A DNA stretch of 64,000 nt from Caproicibacterium argilliputei (GCF_029211325.2 NZ_CP135996.1:930001-994000), one strand, 5' to 3'. Shown: positions 33,493 to 41,677, counted from the stretch's first letter. Numbers and translations: made by a program. The notes: generated by a model from the sequence alone, not told the origin.

Positions 33493-33524
33493 TTTGTATT
33501 TGCAATACAAATTGCAGCGCAATT
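33493..33524. promoter_or_regulatory. Two adjacent palindromes between pucR and gabT
   Basis: TTTGTATT-TGC-AATACAAA at 33493-33511 is a perfect inverted repeat, and AATTGC-AGC-GCAATT at 33510-33524 overlaps its end. Both lie close to the pucR start and upstream of the gabT promoter. They are likely operator candidates for PucR; binding is inferred. Confidence 0.65.
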
Positions 33525-33541
33525 TCTGTGCGCGTATTCCA

Positions 33542-33569
33542 TTGTATGTATCTGCAGAAAGTTTATAAT
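33542..33569 (+). promoter_or_regulatory. Promoter of the aminotransferase gene
   Basis: TTGTAT (33542-33547) and TATAAT (33564-33569) are separated by 16 bp, 46 bp before the start. Confidence 0.7.
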
Positions 33570-33615
33570 AAAAAGCAGGAACTACAGAAATACAAAAGTG
33601 ATGGAGGGGATTTCC

Positions 33616-34968
33616 ATGCTGCGTGATGCATTGCCGAAGATTGTTACTCCAAGTTTGCCCGGCCCGAAAGCCGCGGAAATTCTGGAGCGGAGAAAGAAAA
33701 CCGTACCCAGCGCAATCCGCTGCCCGTATCCGGTTGTGATTCAGCGCGGAGAGGGTGCAATGGTTGAGGATGTGGACGGAAACCGCTTTGTAGACTGGAT
33801 CGGCGGCGTTGGTGTGCTCAACGTCGGCTATTCGCAGCCGGAAATTGTCGCCGCGGTCAAAGAGCAGGCAGACCGCTACTTTCACGGTATGGCCAATGTG
33901 GTCACACATCCCGGTTATGTGGCGCTTTCAGAAAAGCTCAGCGAACTGGCGCCTGTAAAGGGCGCACACAAAAAGGCGTACTTTGCAAACAGCGGCGCGG
34001 AGGCGGACGAAAACGCCGTGAAGATTGCCAAAGCCTTTACCGGCCGACCGAATATTCTTGTGTTTTCGGGGGCTTTTCACGGGCGCACGCTGCTGACCAT
34101 GGCGATGACCTCGAAAAAGTCTTACGCAGTCGGCATGGGGCCGTTTCCGGATGGCGTTTATCGGGCAGAATTTCCGTATCTGTACCGCCGACCCGAAGGA
34201 ATGCCGGAAGAGAAAGCAATCGCGTACTATCTGCAGAAACTGCAGGAAGTTTTTGACCAGTGTTCTCCGGCACAGTACATTGCGGCTATTGTGGTGGAGC
34301 CAGTGCAGGGCGAGGGTGGTTTCATCCCTGCGCCGCTGGAGTGGGTCAAAGCGGTACGCAAGCTGTGCGACCAGCACGGTATCCTGCTGATTGCAGACGA
34401 AGTGCAGTGCGGCTTCTGCCGTACCGGACGGCTGTTTGCCAGCGAATACTGGCAGGAAAGCGGCGTGCAGCCAGATATTCTGGCAACAGCAAAGTCGATT
34501 GCCGCCGGTCTGCCGCTGAGCGCGATTGTGGCGCGGGAAGAAATTATGGAGTCGGTGCCCGCGGGCGTCATCGGCGGCACCTACTGTGGCAACCCGCTGG
34601 CTTGCGCAGCGGGGCTGAAAGTTCTGGAAATCCTGGAGCGCGACCATCTGGCGGAGCGGGCACTCGCCATCGGGAAAACCGTCATGGAGCGTTACCGCAC
34701 TTGGCAGCAGAAATATCCGGTCATCGGGGATGTGCGCGGGTTGGGCGCCATGGTCGGCATCGAATTCGTTAAGAATCGGGAAAGCAAGGAGCCGTATCCG
34801 GAGCTGGTCTCCAAGCTGGTGGCAGAAACCGCGCAGCACGGCCTAATGGTAGAGAGCGCGGGCGTGTACGGTAACGTCATCCGTTTCTTAGCGCCGCTGG
34901 TCATTACGGATGCGCAGCTGGAGGCAGGTTTGCAAATCTTTGAACAGGCGATTGCCGCCTGCATTTGA
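33616..34968 (+). CDS. gabT: 4-aminobutyrate-type aminotransferase, class III
   Basis: A 450-residue PLP enzyme of the GABA transaminase group. The PLP-binding lysine is K293 in ATAKSIAAGLP. Other signatures are FANSGAEADENAVKIAK, FSGAFHGRTLLTMAMT, VVEPVQGEGGF and LIADEVQCGFCRTG. It would convert an omega-amino acid such as GABA to its semialdehyde using an oxo-acid acceptor. The exact substrate could also be another omega-amine or beta-amino acid. GGAGGGG selects the ATG at 33616. It is under likely PucR control and is followed by a cytidylate-kinase-like gene and an amino-acid transporter. Confidence 0.85.
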   Translation: MLRDALPKIVTPSLPGPKAAEILERRKKTVPSAIRCPYPVVIQRGEGAMVEDVDGNRFVDWIGGVGVLNVGYSQPEIVAAVKEQADRYFHGMANVVTHPGYVALSEKLSELAPVKGAHKKAYFANSGAEADENAVKIAKAFTGRPNILVFSGAFHGRTLLTMAMTSKKSYAVGMGPFPDGVYRAEFPYLYRRPEGMPEEKAIAYYLQKLQEVFDQCSPAQYIAAIVVEPVQGEGGFIPAPLEWVKAVRKLCDQHGILLIADEVQCGFCRTGRLFASEYWQESGVQPDILATAKSIAAGLPLSAIVAREEIMESVPAGVIGGTYCGNPLACAAGLKVLEILERDHLAERALAIGKTVMERYRTWQQKYPVIGDVRGLGAMVGIEFVKNRESKEPYPELVSKLVAETAQHGLMVESAGVYGNVIRFLAPLVITDAQLEAGLQIFEQAIAACI

Positions 34969-35021
34969 TTTTTCAGTAAAAACTTGTACAAGAAAAAGCA
35001 CATACAAAGGGGGCAGCCAAA

Positions 35022-35621
35022 ATGAATGAAAAATTTGTTGTGACCATTACACGACAGTTCGGCAGTCTGGGACGTCCGATTGCAAAACAAATCAGTGAAA
35101 ACCTGGGGATTGAGTACTATGACCGCGATATTGTGGATATGACCGCAAAGCAGATGAGTCTGCCGGTTTCTACCATCAGTGATGCGGAGGAGCACGCGAA
35201 GTCCGCCTTTTTCAACATGGGCTATCCGCTTGGTATGGGTACGACGGAAATGCAGGATCAGATTTTTCTGGCGCAGAGTAAGATTATCATGAATTTGGCG
35301 GAAAAAGAAAACTGCCTCATTGTGGGGCGGTGTGCGGATTACATTCTGCGTGATAAAAAAGAACTGCTCAATATTTTTATTTATGCACCGTATGCCGCGC
35401 GCCTGCGCAACTGTGTGGAGCGGCTGAATATGCAGCCTGCAGAGGCAAAACGGATGATTGCGCAGGTGGATAAAGCAAGGGAATCCTACCATAAGCATTA
35501 CTCCGGCCACAGCATGGCAGACAAAGACACCAAGCACATCATGATTGACTCCAGCTTTCTGGGGATTGAAGAAACCTGTGATGTCCTGACAGAGCTGATT
35601 CGCAGGCGGTTCCATTTATAA
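35022..35621 (+). CDS. Cytidylate kinase-like family protein (second copy)
   Basis: A 199-residue paralogue of the protein at 21398-21985. It shares TITRQFGSLGRPIAKQIS at the N-terminus, DQIFLAQSKIIMNLAEKENC and LIVGRCADYIL, and a C-terminal SSFLGIEETCDVLTELI. As in the other copy, the nucleotide loop is not a standard Walker A. Its role is unknown. It lies 53 bp after gabT and is followed by a terminator. Confidence 0.85.
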   Translation: MNEKFVVTITRQFGSLGRPIAKQISENLGIEYYDRDIVDMTAKQMSLPVSTISDAEEHAKSAFFNMGYPLGMGTTEMQDQIFLAQSKIIMNLAEKENCLIVGRCADYILRDKKELLNIFIYAPYAARLRNCVERLNMQPAEAKRMIAQVDKARESYHKHYSGHSMADKDTKHIMIDSSFLGIEETCDVLTELIRRRFHL

Positions 35622-35662
35622 ATTTGTTTCAGCGGCAGGGCGCCGCGGAAAACCATTTGCAA

Positions 35663-35699
35663 CGGGGCAAATTCCAAACCGGAATTTGCCCCGCTTTTT
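35663..35699 (+). terminator. Terminator between kinase-like and glnQ-like genes
   Basis: CGGGGCAAATTCC pairs exactly with GGAATTTGCCCCG, followed by CTTTTT. No promoter is visible between this and the ABC transporter, so it may work as an attenuator. Confidence 0.88.
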
Positions 35700-35725
35700 G
35701 ATATTTGAACAGGAGGGTGAGCACA

Positions 35726-36460
35726 ATGCGGATGTTGGACATTCAAAACCTTTCCAAATCTTTCGGGGACCTGGAGGTTCTGCGCGACGTGAACATCGCC
35801 GTGGAGCAAGGTGAGGTTGTGGTAGTCATCGGCCCGTCCGGTTCCGGCAAAAGCACCATGCTGCGCTGCATCAATTTATTGGAACAGCCGTCCGGCGGGA
35901 AAATCCTTTATCAGGACAAAGACATTACCCAGCTGGGCAAGGCAATTATGGAGTACCGCAAGCACGTGGGCATGGTGTTCCAAAAGTTCAATCTGTTTCC
36001 ACTCAAAACAGTGGTGCAGAATGTGATGTACGCACCGGTGAAGCTGAATAAAACAGACCCGAAAGAAGCTAGGGAAGAGGCCATGGAGCTGCTCAAAAAA
36101 GTTGGGCTGGAAAGCAAAGCGGAGGTTTACCCGCACGCGCTTTCCGGTGGGCAGCAGCAGCGGGTTGCGATTGCGCGCGCACTTGCGATGCAGCCGGAAA
36201 TGCTGCTGTTTGACGAACCAACCTCTGCACTGGACCCGGAGCTGGTGGGCGATGTGCTGGCGGTTATGAAGCAGCTTGCCAAAGAGGGCATGACCATGAT
36301 GGTGGTTACGCACGAAATGGGGTTTGCACGCGAAGTGGCAGATCGTGTCATCTTTATGGACGGCGGCTATGTGGTGGAAGCGGATACGCCGCAGGAAATC
36401 TTTTCAAATCCGAAAAACGAACGAACGCGGACGTTCCTGTCTCGCGTGCTGCAGAAGTAA
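35726..36460 (+). CDS. glnQ: Polar amino acid ABC transporter ATP-binding protein
   Basis: A 244-residue ATPase of the PAAT family. Walker A is GPSGSGKST near residue 37, signature LSGGQQQR, Walker [13 protein letters not shown], and the H-loop THEMGFA. The family moves glutamine, arginine, cystine or similar residues; the substrate is not determinable. AGGAGGGTG precedes the ATG at 35726. It is the first gene of a three-gene transporter cluster; the symbol reflects the family only. Confidence 0.9.
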   Translation: MRMLDIQNLSKSFGDLEVLRDVNIAVEQGEVVVVIGPSGSGKSTMLRCINLLEQPSGGKILYQDKDITQLGKAIMEYRKHVGMVFQKFNLFPLKTVVQNVMYAPVKLNKTDPKEAREEAMELLKKVGLESKAEVYPHALSGGQQQRVAIARALAMQPEMLLFDEPTSALDPELVGDVLAVMKQLAKEGMTMMVVTHEMGFAREVADRVIFMDGGYVVEADTPQEIFSNPKNERTRTFLSRVLQK

Positions 36461-36472
36461 GGGGGCGGTCAT

Positions 36473-37168
36473 ATGCAGTTTCATTGGGGAGAGGCTTTTT
36501 CGCAGCTGGGACCGGATCTGCTGCAGGGTATCCAAGTGGTGGTTTACATCACGCTGGTCGGTTTTCTGTTTGCTCTGCTGCTGGCCCTGCTGCTGGCGAT
36601 TGGCAGTCTTTCGCGGCACGCGGTGCCGCGGCGCATCATTGCCGTTTTTATTGAAATCATTCGCGGCACGCCGTTGCTGGTACAGTTCTTTTATATCTAT
36701 TATGTCATACCGATGCTGTGCTCCGGTTTGGCCTCGCTGTTCGGTGTGACAGCCAACGTTCAGTTTCCGGCGGATATCTGCGGCATCATTGGGTTTGCCA
36801 TTAACTATGGCTGCTATATGTCCGAAGTAATCCGCGCTTCGATTCAGTCCATTGACCTGGGCCAGCGGGAGGCGGGGCTTGCGCTCGGCTTCAGTGAAAA
36901 GCAGGTACTGTTCCACTTCATCATCCCACCGGCACTGCGCAATTCGGTTCCGGTGTTTGGCAATTACCTGGTAATGATGATTAAGGATACCTCTCTGCTC
37001 GCCATGATATCTGTGCAGGAGCTGTTGCTGCGCACCAAGACTTTTGCGTCCCAAACATTTTTGACCGTGGAATCTTACACTATTTTGGCACTTGTTTACC
37101 TGATTATCAGCATTCCGCTGTCCCAACTTTGCAAACTGTTGGAGCGCAGGCTCAAACAAGTTCACTGA
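36473..37168 (+). CDS. Polar amino acid ABC transporter permease
   Basis: A 231-residue membrane subunit of the HisM/GlnP type with about five helices, starting at GIQVVVYITLVGFLFALLLA. The ATPase-contact loop reads GQREAGLALGFSEKQVLFHF. FIEIIRGTPLLVQFFYIYY is a family hallmark. It likely forms a homodimeric channel. It lies 12 bp after the ATPase gene. Confidence 0.93.
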   Translation: MQFHWGEAFSQLGPDLLQGIQVVVYITLVGFLFALLLALLLAIGSLSRHAVPRRIIAVFIEIIRGTPLLVQFFYIYYVIPMLCSGLASLFGVTANVQFPADICGIIGFAINYGCYMSEVIRASIQSIDLGQREAGLALGFSEKQVLFHFIIPPALRNSVPVFGNYLVMMIKDTSLLAMISVQELLLRTKTFASQTFLTVESYTILALVYLIISIPLSQLCKLLERRLKQVH

Positions 37169-37201
37169 AATCAAATCGGAAAGACGAAAGGAGAATGAAC
37201 A

Positions 37202-38113
37202 ATGAAACTCAGAAAAACAATTGCGGCGGGTTTGGCGGCGGTTCTGCTGCTCACCGGCGCGGCAGCCTGCGGCACCGCTTCAGGTACAGGTTCCGCCGGC
37301 AGTACCGGCTCGGCAGAAGCTTCCGGCACTTCCACACAGAGCGGTTCCACTGATTCCCTTTTGGCAAAGATCAAACAGCGCGGATATATTTTAGTTGGCT
37401 CCTCGAATGATGCGCCGTTTGCGTATCAGGATGCTTCCACCGGCAAGCTGGCTGGTTTGGATATCGACATTCTGCGGGCCGTCTGCAAAAAGCTGGGCAT
37501 TCCCGACATCAAGATGAAAGTGGTTGCCTTTGAAAACCTGCTGGTCGAACTGAACAACGGCAATATCGACATGGTGACAGACGCCATGTATGTGAAAGAA
37601 GACCGTATGCGGCAAGCTGCTTTCAGTGACAAATGGTACCAGGAAGGTGAAGCAGTGGTCATTCCGAAAAATTCTTCGATTCAGTCCAAAGCGGACTTAA
37701 AGGATAAAACTGTTGGCGCGCAGCCCGGTACCACGTTTTACGAAACGGCGCAGAGCTGGCTGAAAGCGGGAAAAATCAAGAATCTTGTATCATTTGACAA
37801 CCAGGCAACCCTGATGTCAGCTGTCAATATGGGCAAAGTGGACGCGGTGGTGACAGACGGCATTGTGGCAAGCTACACCATTTCCAAAAGCACTGCGCTG
37901 AGCCTGAAATTGCTGTCGCCCTATGAGCCGGAGGCCAGCGGTCAGATTGGTTCTGCCGTGCGCTTCTCTGACGAGAGCTTCCTGACCGATTTTAACAAGG
38001 CACTCAACGACCTGAAAGCAGACGGCACCATCAAAAAGATTCTCGCGCAGTACAAACTTCCGGACAATTACTTTATTGATGCGGATGCCGGAAAAACAAA
38101 GAACCTCAAGTAG
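37202..38113 (+). CDS. Amino acid ABC transporter substrate-binding lipoprotein
   Basis: A 303-residue family 3 solute-binding protein. The signal peptide (residues 1-22) ends in LTGAAAC with Cys23 as the lipid anchor, followed by a Gly/Ser-rich linker. The mature domain opens with IKQRGYILVGSSNDAPFAY, and AGLDIDILRAVCKKLGI is the usual motif. It should capture the amino acid imported by the two upstream genes. Substrate is unknown; gabT upstream hints at an amino or omega-amino acid. Confidence 0.93.
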   Translation: MKLRKTIAAGLAAVLLLTGAAACGTASGTGSAGSTGSAEASGTSTQSGSTDSLLAKIKQRGYILVGSSNDAPFAYQDASTGKLAGLDIDILRAVCKKLGIPDIKMKVVAFENLLVELNNGNIDMVTDAMYVKEDRMRQAAFSDKWYQEGEAVVIPKNSSIQSKADLKDKTVGAQPGTTFYETAQSWLKAGKIKNLVSFDNQATLMSAVNMGKVDAVVTDGIVASYTISKSTALSLKLLSPYEPEASGQIGSAVRFSDESFLTDFNKALNDLKADGTIKKILAQYKLPDNYFIDADAGKTKNLK

Positions 38114-38129
38114 CCGAAGAAGTCCGTTT

Positions 38130-38168
38130 AAAAGCAGCCTTTCCGCCAACCGCGGAGGGGCTGCTTTT
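38130..38168. terminator. Bidirectional terminator
   Basis: AAAAGCAGCC-TTTCCGC pairs with GCGGAGG-GGCTGCTTTT, between the convergent transporter and Crp/Fnr genes. Confidence 0.85.
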
Positions 38169-38169
38169 G

Positions 38170-38832
38170 TCAGGGCTGGCCACGCAGAATAAATTGATTG
38201 CGGCGGTAATCCAGCAAGCCGTCTTTCTTCATGGCGCTCAGTTCCCGCGACAGCGCGCTGCGCTCTACGCAGAGATAGTCAGCCAGTTCCTGCCGGTTAA
38301 AAGGAATGGTGACTCGGCTGCTTTTGCACTGCAGTGCCTGTGCGGAAAGAAAAGCGGTGACCTTTTCGCGTGTGGTTCGTTTGGAAAGGTACCCGATTTT
38401 CTGTGTTAGTAAAATATTTTTCTGCGCCAGAATCTGCAGCAGATTGGTTAGTACCCGCGTGTGAAACGTACAGGCAGAGGGGCAGACCGTGAGCAGCTTG
38501 CGGCAGTTCAAAAGCAAAACCACGGCATTTTCGGCAGCCACCACGCTGACCGGCAGATGTGAAACTTGCGCGCAGGAGAATGCTTCCCCAAACAGTTCGC
38601 CCGGGCCGGCGTGTGCCAAAATCGTTCGGTTCCCCCAGTAATCTTCCTGAATAATATGAACGCTGCCCGAAAGTAAAACGCCGACCGACCGCGCCGGCTC
38701 TTCCGCACGAAAAAGAAATGTGTCTTTCGCGTACTGCCGCTGTCTGGCTGAAAGGCAGTGCAGCAGCGACGCCGCTTCCTGCGGCGCAATGCCGGAAAAC
38801 AGCGGACAGCCCGCCAATGGGTTTCGTATCAT
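38170..38832 (-). CDS. Crp/Fnr family transcriptional regulator
   Basis: A 220-residue regulator with an N-terminal cyclic-nucleotide-like beta barrel (YAKDTFLFRAEEPARSVGVLLSGSV, residues 38-62) and a C-terminal winged helix (NRQELADYLCVERSALSRELSAM, about 175-197). Three Cys are present near the end of the barrel, but no FNR-type cysteine cluster, so the signal is unknown. Position next to an iron-sulfur protein gene suggests redox or nitrosative stress control. The start at 38832 follows AAAGGAG on the minus strand. A palindrome just upstream may be its operator. Confidence 0.88.
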   Translation of the reverse strand: MIRNPLAGCPLFSGIAPQEAASLLHCLSARQRQYAKDTFLFRAEEPARSVGVLLSGSVHIIQEDYWGNRTILAHAGPGELFGEAFSCAQVSHLPVSVVAAENAVVLLLNCRKLLTVCPSACTFHTRVLTNLLQILAQKNILLTQKIGYLSKRTTREKVTAFLSAQALQCKSSRVTIPFNRQELADYLCVERSALSRELSAMKKDGLLDYRRNQFILRGQP

Positions 38833-38844
38833 AAAAACTCCTTT

Positions 38845-38862
38845 ACGTTGCAAATACAACGT
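38845..38862. promoter_or_regulatory. Crp/Fnr-type palindrome between divergent genes
   Basis: ACGTTG-CAAATA-CAACGT is a perfect 6-bp inverted repeat with a 6-bp spacer, 13 bp upstream of the regulator start. A candidate -10 (TATAGT, 38878-38883) for the opposite gene lies 16 bp away. Autoregulation and control of the ferredoxin-like gene are likely. Confidence 0.7.
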
Positions 38863-38924
38863 ACTTTTTTTGCTTAGTATAGTAAGATAAAGTTGCAAAG
38901 TCAAGAGAAATGGAGGATTCAGCA

Positions 38925-39635
38925 ATGCTTAGAAAAATCATTCAGATTGATGAAGAGAAGTGTAACGGCTGTGGCCTTTGCGCGGCTGCGTGCCATGAGG
39001 GAGCCATCGGCATGGTAAATGGCAAGGCACATTTGCTGCGGGAAGATTACTGTGACGGGCTGGGAGATTGCTTGCCTGCGTGCCCCGCTGGCGCCATTAC
39101 ATTTGAGGAGCGTGAGGCGGCTGCTTATAATGCGGCAGCGGTGAAGGCACATTTTGCGTCCGAGCCACCGGCTGCAGCACCCTTTGTCGGCTGCCCTGGC
39201 TCCCGCGCGCAGATGATTCACAGAGCGTCTGCGCCTGCTGTGGCACAGCGGCAGGCGCAGGTCAAAGCTCCCAGCCGGCTGATGCAGTGGCCGGTGCAGA
39301 TTCGGCTTGCGCCAGTGCACGCGCCCTATTTTGACGGCGCGGATCTGCTGGTTTCTGCGGATTGTGCAGCTTATGCTTGCGGCAATTTTCATGAGCAATT
39401 TATGAAAGACAGAATTACGTTGATTGGCTGCCCCAAGCTGGATGCGGTCGATTACAGCGAAAAGCTGACTGCCATTTTGCAGCAGAACGCAGTTCGCTCC
39501 GTTACCGTTGTGCGCATGGAGGTGCCATGCTGCGGCGGTTTGGAGTATGCTGTGAGGACTGCCTTGAAAAACAGCGAAAAAGTGATTCCGTGGCAGGTTG
39601 TCACGCTTTCGACAGAGGGGAGCGTTCTCAGCTAG
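38925..39635 (+). CDS. 4Fe-4S ferredoxin-type protein
   Basis: A 236-residue protein with two clusters at the N-terminus: CNGCGLCAAACHEGA (residues 14-25) and the atypical CDGLGDCLPACP (43-54). The C-terminal 130 residues contain further cysteines (DCAAYACGNF, GCPKLDA, PCCGG) and may bind another cluster. It resembles small iron-sulfur proteins found beside Crp/Fnr genes in Clostridia, of unknown function. GGAGG precedes the ATG at 38925. The palindromic operator upstream suggests joint control. Confidence 0.85.
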   Translation: MLRKIIQIDEEKCNGCGLCAAACHEGAIGMVNGKAHLLREDYCDGLGDCLPACPAGAITFEEREAAAYNAAAVKAHFASEPPAAAPFVGCPGSRAQMIHRASAPAVAQRQAQVKAPSRLMQWPVQIRLAPVHAPYFDGADLLVSADCAAYACGNFHEQFMKDRITLIGCPKLDAVDYSEKLTAILQQNAVRSVTVVRMEVPCCGGLEYAVRTALKNSEKVIPWQVVTLSTEGSVLS

Positions 39636-39690
39636 TAAGAGCGCGAAAGTACCGTCGGTGCAAAAGTATATGGCGGGCAAGGCTTTGTAT

Positions 39691-39719
39691 TTGACAAACA
39701 GCGGCGTGCGTGCTACACT
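39691..39719 (+). promoter_or_regulatory. Strong promoter of an orphan RNA
   Basis: TTGACA (39691-39696) and TACACT (39714-39719) are separated by exactly 17 bp. No protein-coding start follows with a ribosome site. Confidence 0.8.
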
Positions 39720-39725
39720 ATATAT

Positions 39726-39906
39726 GTTGGAAATATCCAGCAAGCCTATCTTTTCATGCCAAACCGAAGGCTTTAAATTCGGCGTTGAGGTCCTTTTTGA
39801 ACTGTTCCGAAGACTTATCAGCAAAAGCAGGTATAGCAGTCGATTACCCGGGCGTTACACGGGACTAAAATATTCGAAGGCATCCACGATGTGTGGGTGC
39901 CTTTTT
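39726..39906 (+). ncRNA. Candidate structured small RNA of about 180 nt
   Basis: The transcript predicted from the promoter runs to an intrinsic terminator at 39877-39906 (AAGGCATCCAC/GTGGGTGCC with T run). It contains hairpins CCGAA/TTCGG (about 39763-39781) and CCCG/CGGG (39847-39862). No coding frame with a ribosome site is seen. The size suits 6S RNA, but a diagnostic central bubble could not be traced, so the class is left open. Confidence 0.55.
39877..39906 (+). terminator. Terminator of the orphan RNA
   Basis: AAGGCATCCAC pairs with GTGGGTGCCTT around GATGT, followed by T residues. Confidence 0.85.
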
Positions 39907-40018
39907 CTGTGTTCGGGTATCTTCCAGCGCAGAAACGGGTTTTCTTGGGCAAAGAGGGAAGGCTCCTGCAGAAGCCAAAAATAAAGGAACAAAATTTTGA
40001 AATTTTTACTATTTTAGA

Positions 40019-40047
40019 TTGACGCTGTTTAAAGTATATAGTAAAAT
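40019..40047 (+). promoter_or_regulatory. Promoter of the xylanase gene
   Basis: TTGACG (40019-40024) and TAAAAT (40042-40047) are separated by 17 bp. Confidence 0.6.
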
Positions 40048-40086
40048 AATAGAAAAAATATCATATAAAAAATGGGAGGTCATATC

Positions 40087-41244
40087 GTGAAAAAGGTATT
40101 CAGGCAGATCTGCACGGCAGTGCTGGTGTGCGCGGTCTTTATTTCACCGCTTGGTCTGTCAAAAGCACAGGCCGCAACAGCCGACCAGACATTGCAAAAC
40201 ACTTATGGCTCTAAATTCGGAAGGGTTGGCACCTGCGTATCCCTGTCGCAGCTGCAGAATGCATCCACGCTAAAGGTTATCAAAGAAAGGTACAACAGCA
40301 TTACGCTTGAAAATGAAATGAAGCCGGATGCGCTGCTGGGGTCTGCACCATCCTTGCTGACCGTTTCGCAGGCAAAAGCGCTGGGATACTACATTCCCAG
40401 CAACTACAAAGAGTCCACCGTACCGAAAATAAACTTTGCCACGGTCGACAAGGTGCTTCAGATTTGTTACAACAACGGTTTGGGGATTCGCGCTCATACG
40501 CTCATATGGCATTCTCAAACACCATCCTGGTTATTTAAATCGAATTATAACGCGAGCGGCAGCAATGTAAGTTCCACGGTGATGGACGCGCGCATGGAAT
40601 TTTATATCAAAACGGTTATGAATCATGTTTGCTTAAGCAAGTACGGAAGCGCTGTTTATGCGTGGGATGTTGTGAATGAATACTTGCATTCGTCATCGAC
40701 TTCCGGCTGGAATCAAATTTACGGCAGTGTTACGGATTATCCGCAGTTTGTAAAGAATGCGTTCCGTTATGCCTATGAAACGATCCAGTATTTCGGACTA
40801 ACAAATAAAGTAAGTTTGTTTTACAACGATTATAATACCTACATGGAATCTTCCGATATCATCAAAATGATCAATTATATCAATGCGGGTACGCGCTACT
40901 GCAGCGGGGTCGGCTGTCAGTCACATTTAAGTACATCTTTCCCAAGTGCATCGTATTACAAGGAGGCTCTGCATGCTTTTCAGAAGGCAGGGCTGGAGAT
41001 TCAAATCACCGAGTTGGACGCGGGAGCAAGTACGGAAACACAGCAGGCATCGTACCTGTACAATATTATGAAAGCCGTTTGTGAAGTGAAAAAAGCAGGC
41101 GGAAAAATCACAGGAATCACCTGGTGGGGGCTTTCCGATGATGTATCTTGGAGAAAAGGCGATCAGCCGCTGCTCTTTTCATCCCTGTATTATCCGAAAG
41201 CTTCGTATTACAGAACGCTGGATGCTTTTTCGGACGTATTTTAA
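40087..41244 (+). CDS. Secreted endo-1,4-beta-xylanase, GH10
   Basis: A 385-residue GH10 enzyme. The signal peptide spans residues 1-29 with cleavage after AQA. The catalytic acid/base is E198 in WDVVNEYL and the nucleophile E309 in QITELDA. Other GH10 marks are NSITLENEMKPD, RAHTLIWHSQTPSWL and ITWWGLSDDVSW. No carbohydrate-binding module is attached. Translation starts at GTG 40087, eight bases after GGGAGG. Its sequence is visibly richer in A and T than the neighbours and it stands alone next to a tRNA, which may hint at transfer. It likely provides xylo-oligosaccharides, and the arabinose isomerase elsewhere fits arabinoxylan use. Confidence 0.95.
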   Translation: MKKVFRQICTAVLVCAVFISPLGLSKAQAATADQTLQNTYGSKFGRVGTCVSLSQLQNASTLKVIKERYNSITLENEMKPDALLGSAPSLLTVSQAKALGYYIPSNYKESTVPKINFATVDKVLQICYNNGLGIRAHTLIWHSQTPSWLFKSNYNASGSNVSSTVMDARMEFYIKTVMNHVCLSKYGSAVYAWDVVNEYLHSSSTSGWNQIYGSVTDYPQFVKNAFRYAYETIQYFGLTNKVSLFYNDYNTYMESSDIIKMINYINAGTRYCSGVGCQSHLSTSFPSASYYKEALHAFQKAGLEIQITELDAGASTETQQASYLYNIMKAVCEVKKAGGKITGITWWGLSDDVSWRKGDQPLLFSSLYYPKASYYRTLDAFSDVF

Positions 41245-41266
41245 AAACTAGCTTTTCTGCTGAAAG

Positions 41267-41309
41267 AAGCCCTCGAAACGGCATACAAATGCGGTTTCGG
41301 GGGCTTTTT
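41267..41309 (+). terminator. Terminator after the xylanase gene
   Basis: AAGCCCTCGAAAC pairs with GTTTCGGGGGCTT, followed by TTTT. Confidence 0.85.
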
Positions 41310-41601
41310 GAATACCTACACGCCAAAGGTTCAATGCACGAACAGAGTAGTCGAATCAGCAAAACACACACAGACGAACCATTTCAAAGTTATTGTTTAG
41401 AATTGAAATACAAAGTGTGATTATGAGCTAACCTGCTGCCTTTCTAAAAACAAATAAAAAAGAGTAATATTTATAATTAAAATGAACTTAAGTAAAGTCA
41501 ATTTCATCTTCATTACAAATATTACTCAATATTTTCGGACGAATAATCCAAACATACCATGCAAGAAAAATACACATGGAACAGTTCGAATTATATTGTT
41601 T
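41310..41601. other. AT-rich intergenic stretch without a recognised gene
   Basis: No ribosome site, hairpin or protein-like frame stands out between the xylanase terminator and tRNA-Lys. Confidence 0.6.
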
Positions 41602-41677
41602 TGGTGAACCATCGGGGATTCGAACCCCGGACACCCTGATTAAAAGTCAGGTGCTCTACCGACTGAGCTAATGATTC
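41602..41677 (-). tRNA. tRNA-Lys (UUU)
   Basis: On the minus strand the acceptor is GAATCAT/ATGGTTC (one G-U pair), the anticodon loop CTTTTAA (TTT), T arm GGGGTTCGAATCCCC, discriminator A and encoded CCA. Confidence 0.97.

Noticed and set aside
39598..39984. 128-codon protein frame
   Set aside because: It spans the end of the iron-sulfur gene, the promoter and the orphan RNA, and has no ribosome site.
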